Shown here: in pieces, positions 48,905-48,985 of the stretch | Layout of the letters: every line of letters starts with the position of its first letter | How positions within the stretch are numbered: position 1 is the first letter of the stretch | Assembly: GCA_963557065.1 (NCBI GenBank) | Contig: CAUWCT010000047.1 | Coordinates: 1-48,985, forward strand | From: UMGS1370 sp963557065 | Lineage (GTDB): Bacteria; Bacillota; Clostridia; Lachnospirales; Lachnospiraceae | DNA length: 48,985 bases | Direction: 5' to 3' | Notes under the pieces: model-generated | Told to the model about the DNA's origin: nothing | The model's input: only the letters and a program-made list of their open reading frames with translations | Database searches by the model: none | Program-made: the position numbers and the translations under genes

Positions 48905-48937
48905 GAAATTTCTGCTGGTTTATTCTTCCAGTATAAG

Positions 48938-48980
48938 CCATTTATGATAATGTCCTAATATACCATAAATGAAAATGTCC
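48938..48980. repeat. Two diverged 18-base direct repeats at the window edge
   Basis: Positions 48938-48955 and 48963-48980 both read CCAT-w-AATGA-AATGTCC-like sequence, 25 bases apart, with four mismatches. On the minus strand they read GGACATT-TCAT, a pattern I associate with terminal repeats of IS21-type elements. The window stops here, so this is only a hint. Confidence 0.35.
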
Positions 48981-48985
48981 CGGAT

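Overview
The window looks like a core-chromosome segment of a low-to-mid GC Gram-positive anaerobe of the Clostridia, most likely Lachnospiraceae. The pointers are a tyrosine T-box leader upstream of tyrS, strong AGGAGG ribosome-binding sites, TTGACA/TATAAT promoters, a DUF5688-type protein, FeoA/FeoB, a PF12897-type aspartate aminotransferase, and a MetA that carries the acetyl-CoA determinant. This placement is inferred from gene content and style, not from a search. No phage, complete insertion sequence or CRISPR array was found.

Layout. Positions 154-6,938 hold a Zn/Cd-type P1B ATPase with an ArsR/SmtB-like operator, a divergent HxlR regulator, an ECF sigma/anti-sigma pair, a patatin-like lipase, an MFS exporter and a Crp/Fnr regulator. 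Positions 6,978-14,129 hold argH, a YfhO-type membrane protein, GtrA, ApbE and an aspartate aminotransferase, all on the minus strand. Positions 14,255-17,928 are a plus-strand block: MATE exporter, YacP/Rae1-like nuclease, MntP, and a secreted cell-wall-binding-repeat protein. Positions 18,041-21,876 hold tyrS with its long leader, DAHP synthase and uppP. Positions 21,886-32,886 are a minus-strand housekeeping run: ung, a degenerate sirtuin-like protein, a phosphoesterase, a ParB-like/BMP fusion, glycerate kinase, metA, a divergent ligA, rluF, queA and a membrane-anchored acidic protein. A tRNA-Arg(CCG) and a DUF5688 gene follow on the plus strand.

The most interesting part is the minus-strand run from 47,592 down to 34,113. 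Five genes come first: a SWIM zinc-finger protein, a helical-repeat-like protein, a MoxR AAA+ ATPase, a DUF5682 (TraB/ChaN/Ere-like) protein and a VWA/MIDAS protein. They lead with 3-nt spacing into uvrB, then feoA, feoB and a two-part threonine/serine exporter, with no clear terminator between them. The first five look like one ATP-driven machine of unknown role: ATPase, metal-dependent adaptor, putative hydrolase and two possible substrate- or nucleic-acid-binding parts. The ~300 bp in front of them hold three TGGTATAAT boxes and several inverted repeats.

Other points of note: a dispersed ~50-bp hairpin repeat (three copies), one copy of which supplies the stop codon of rluF; a T-box leader with a 39-bp perfect palindrome and a second terminator-like hairpin between the attenuator and tyrS; a LigA with non-canonical nucleotidyl-transferase motifs; and a sirtuin-like protein without the catalytic histidine.
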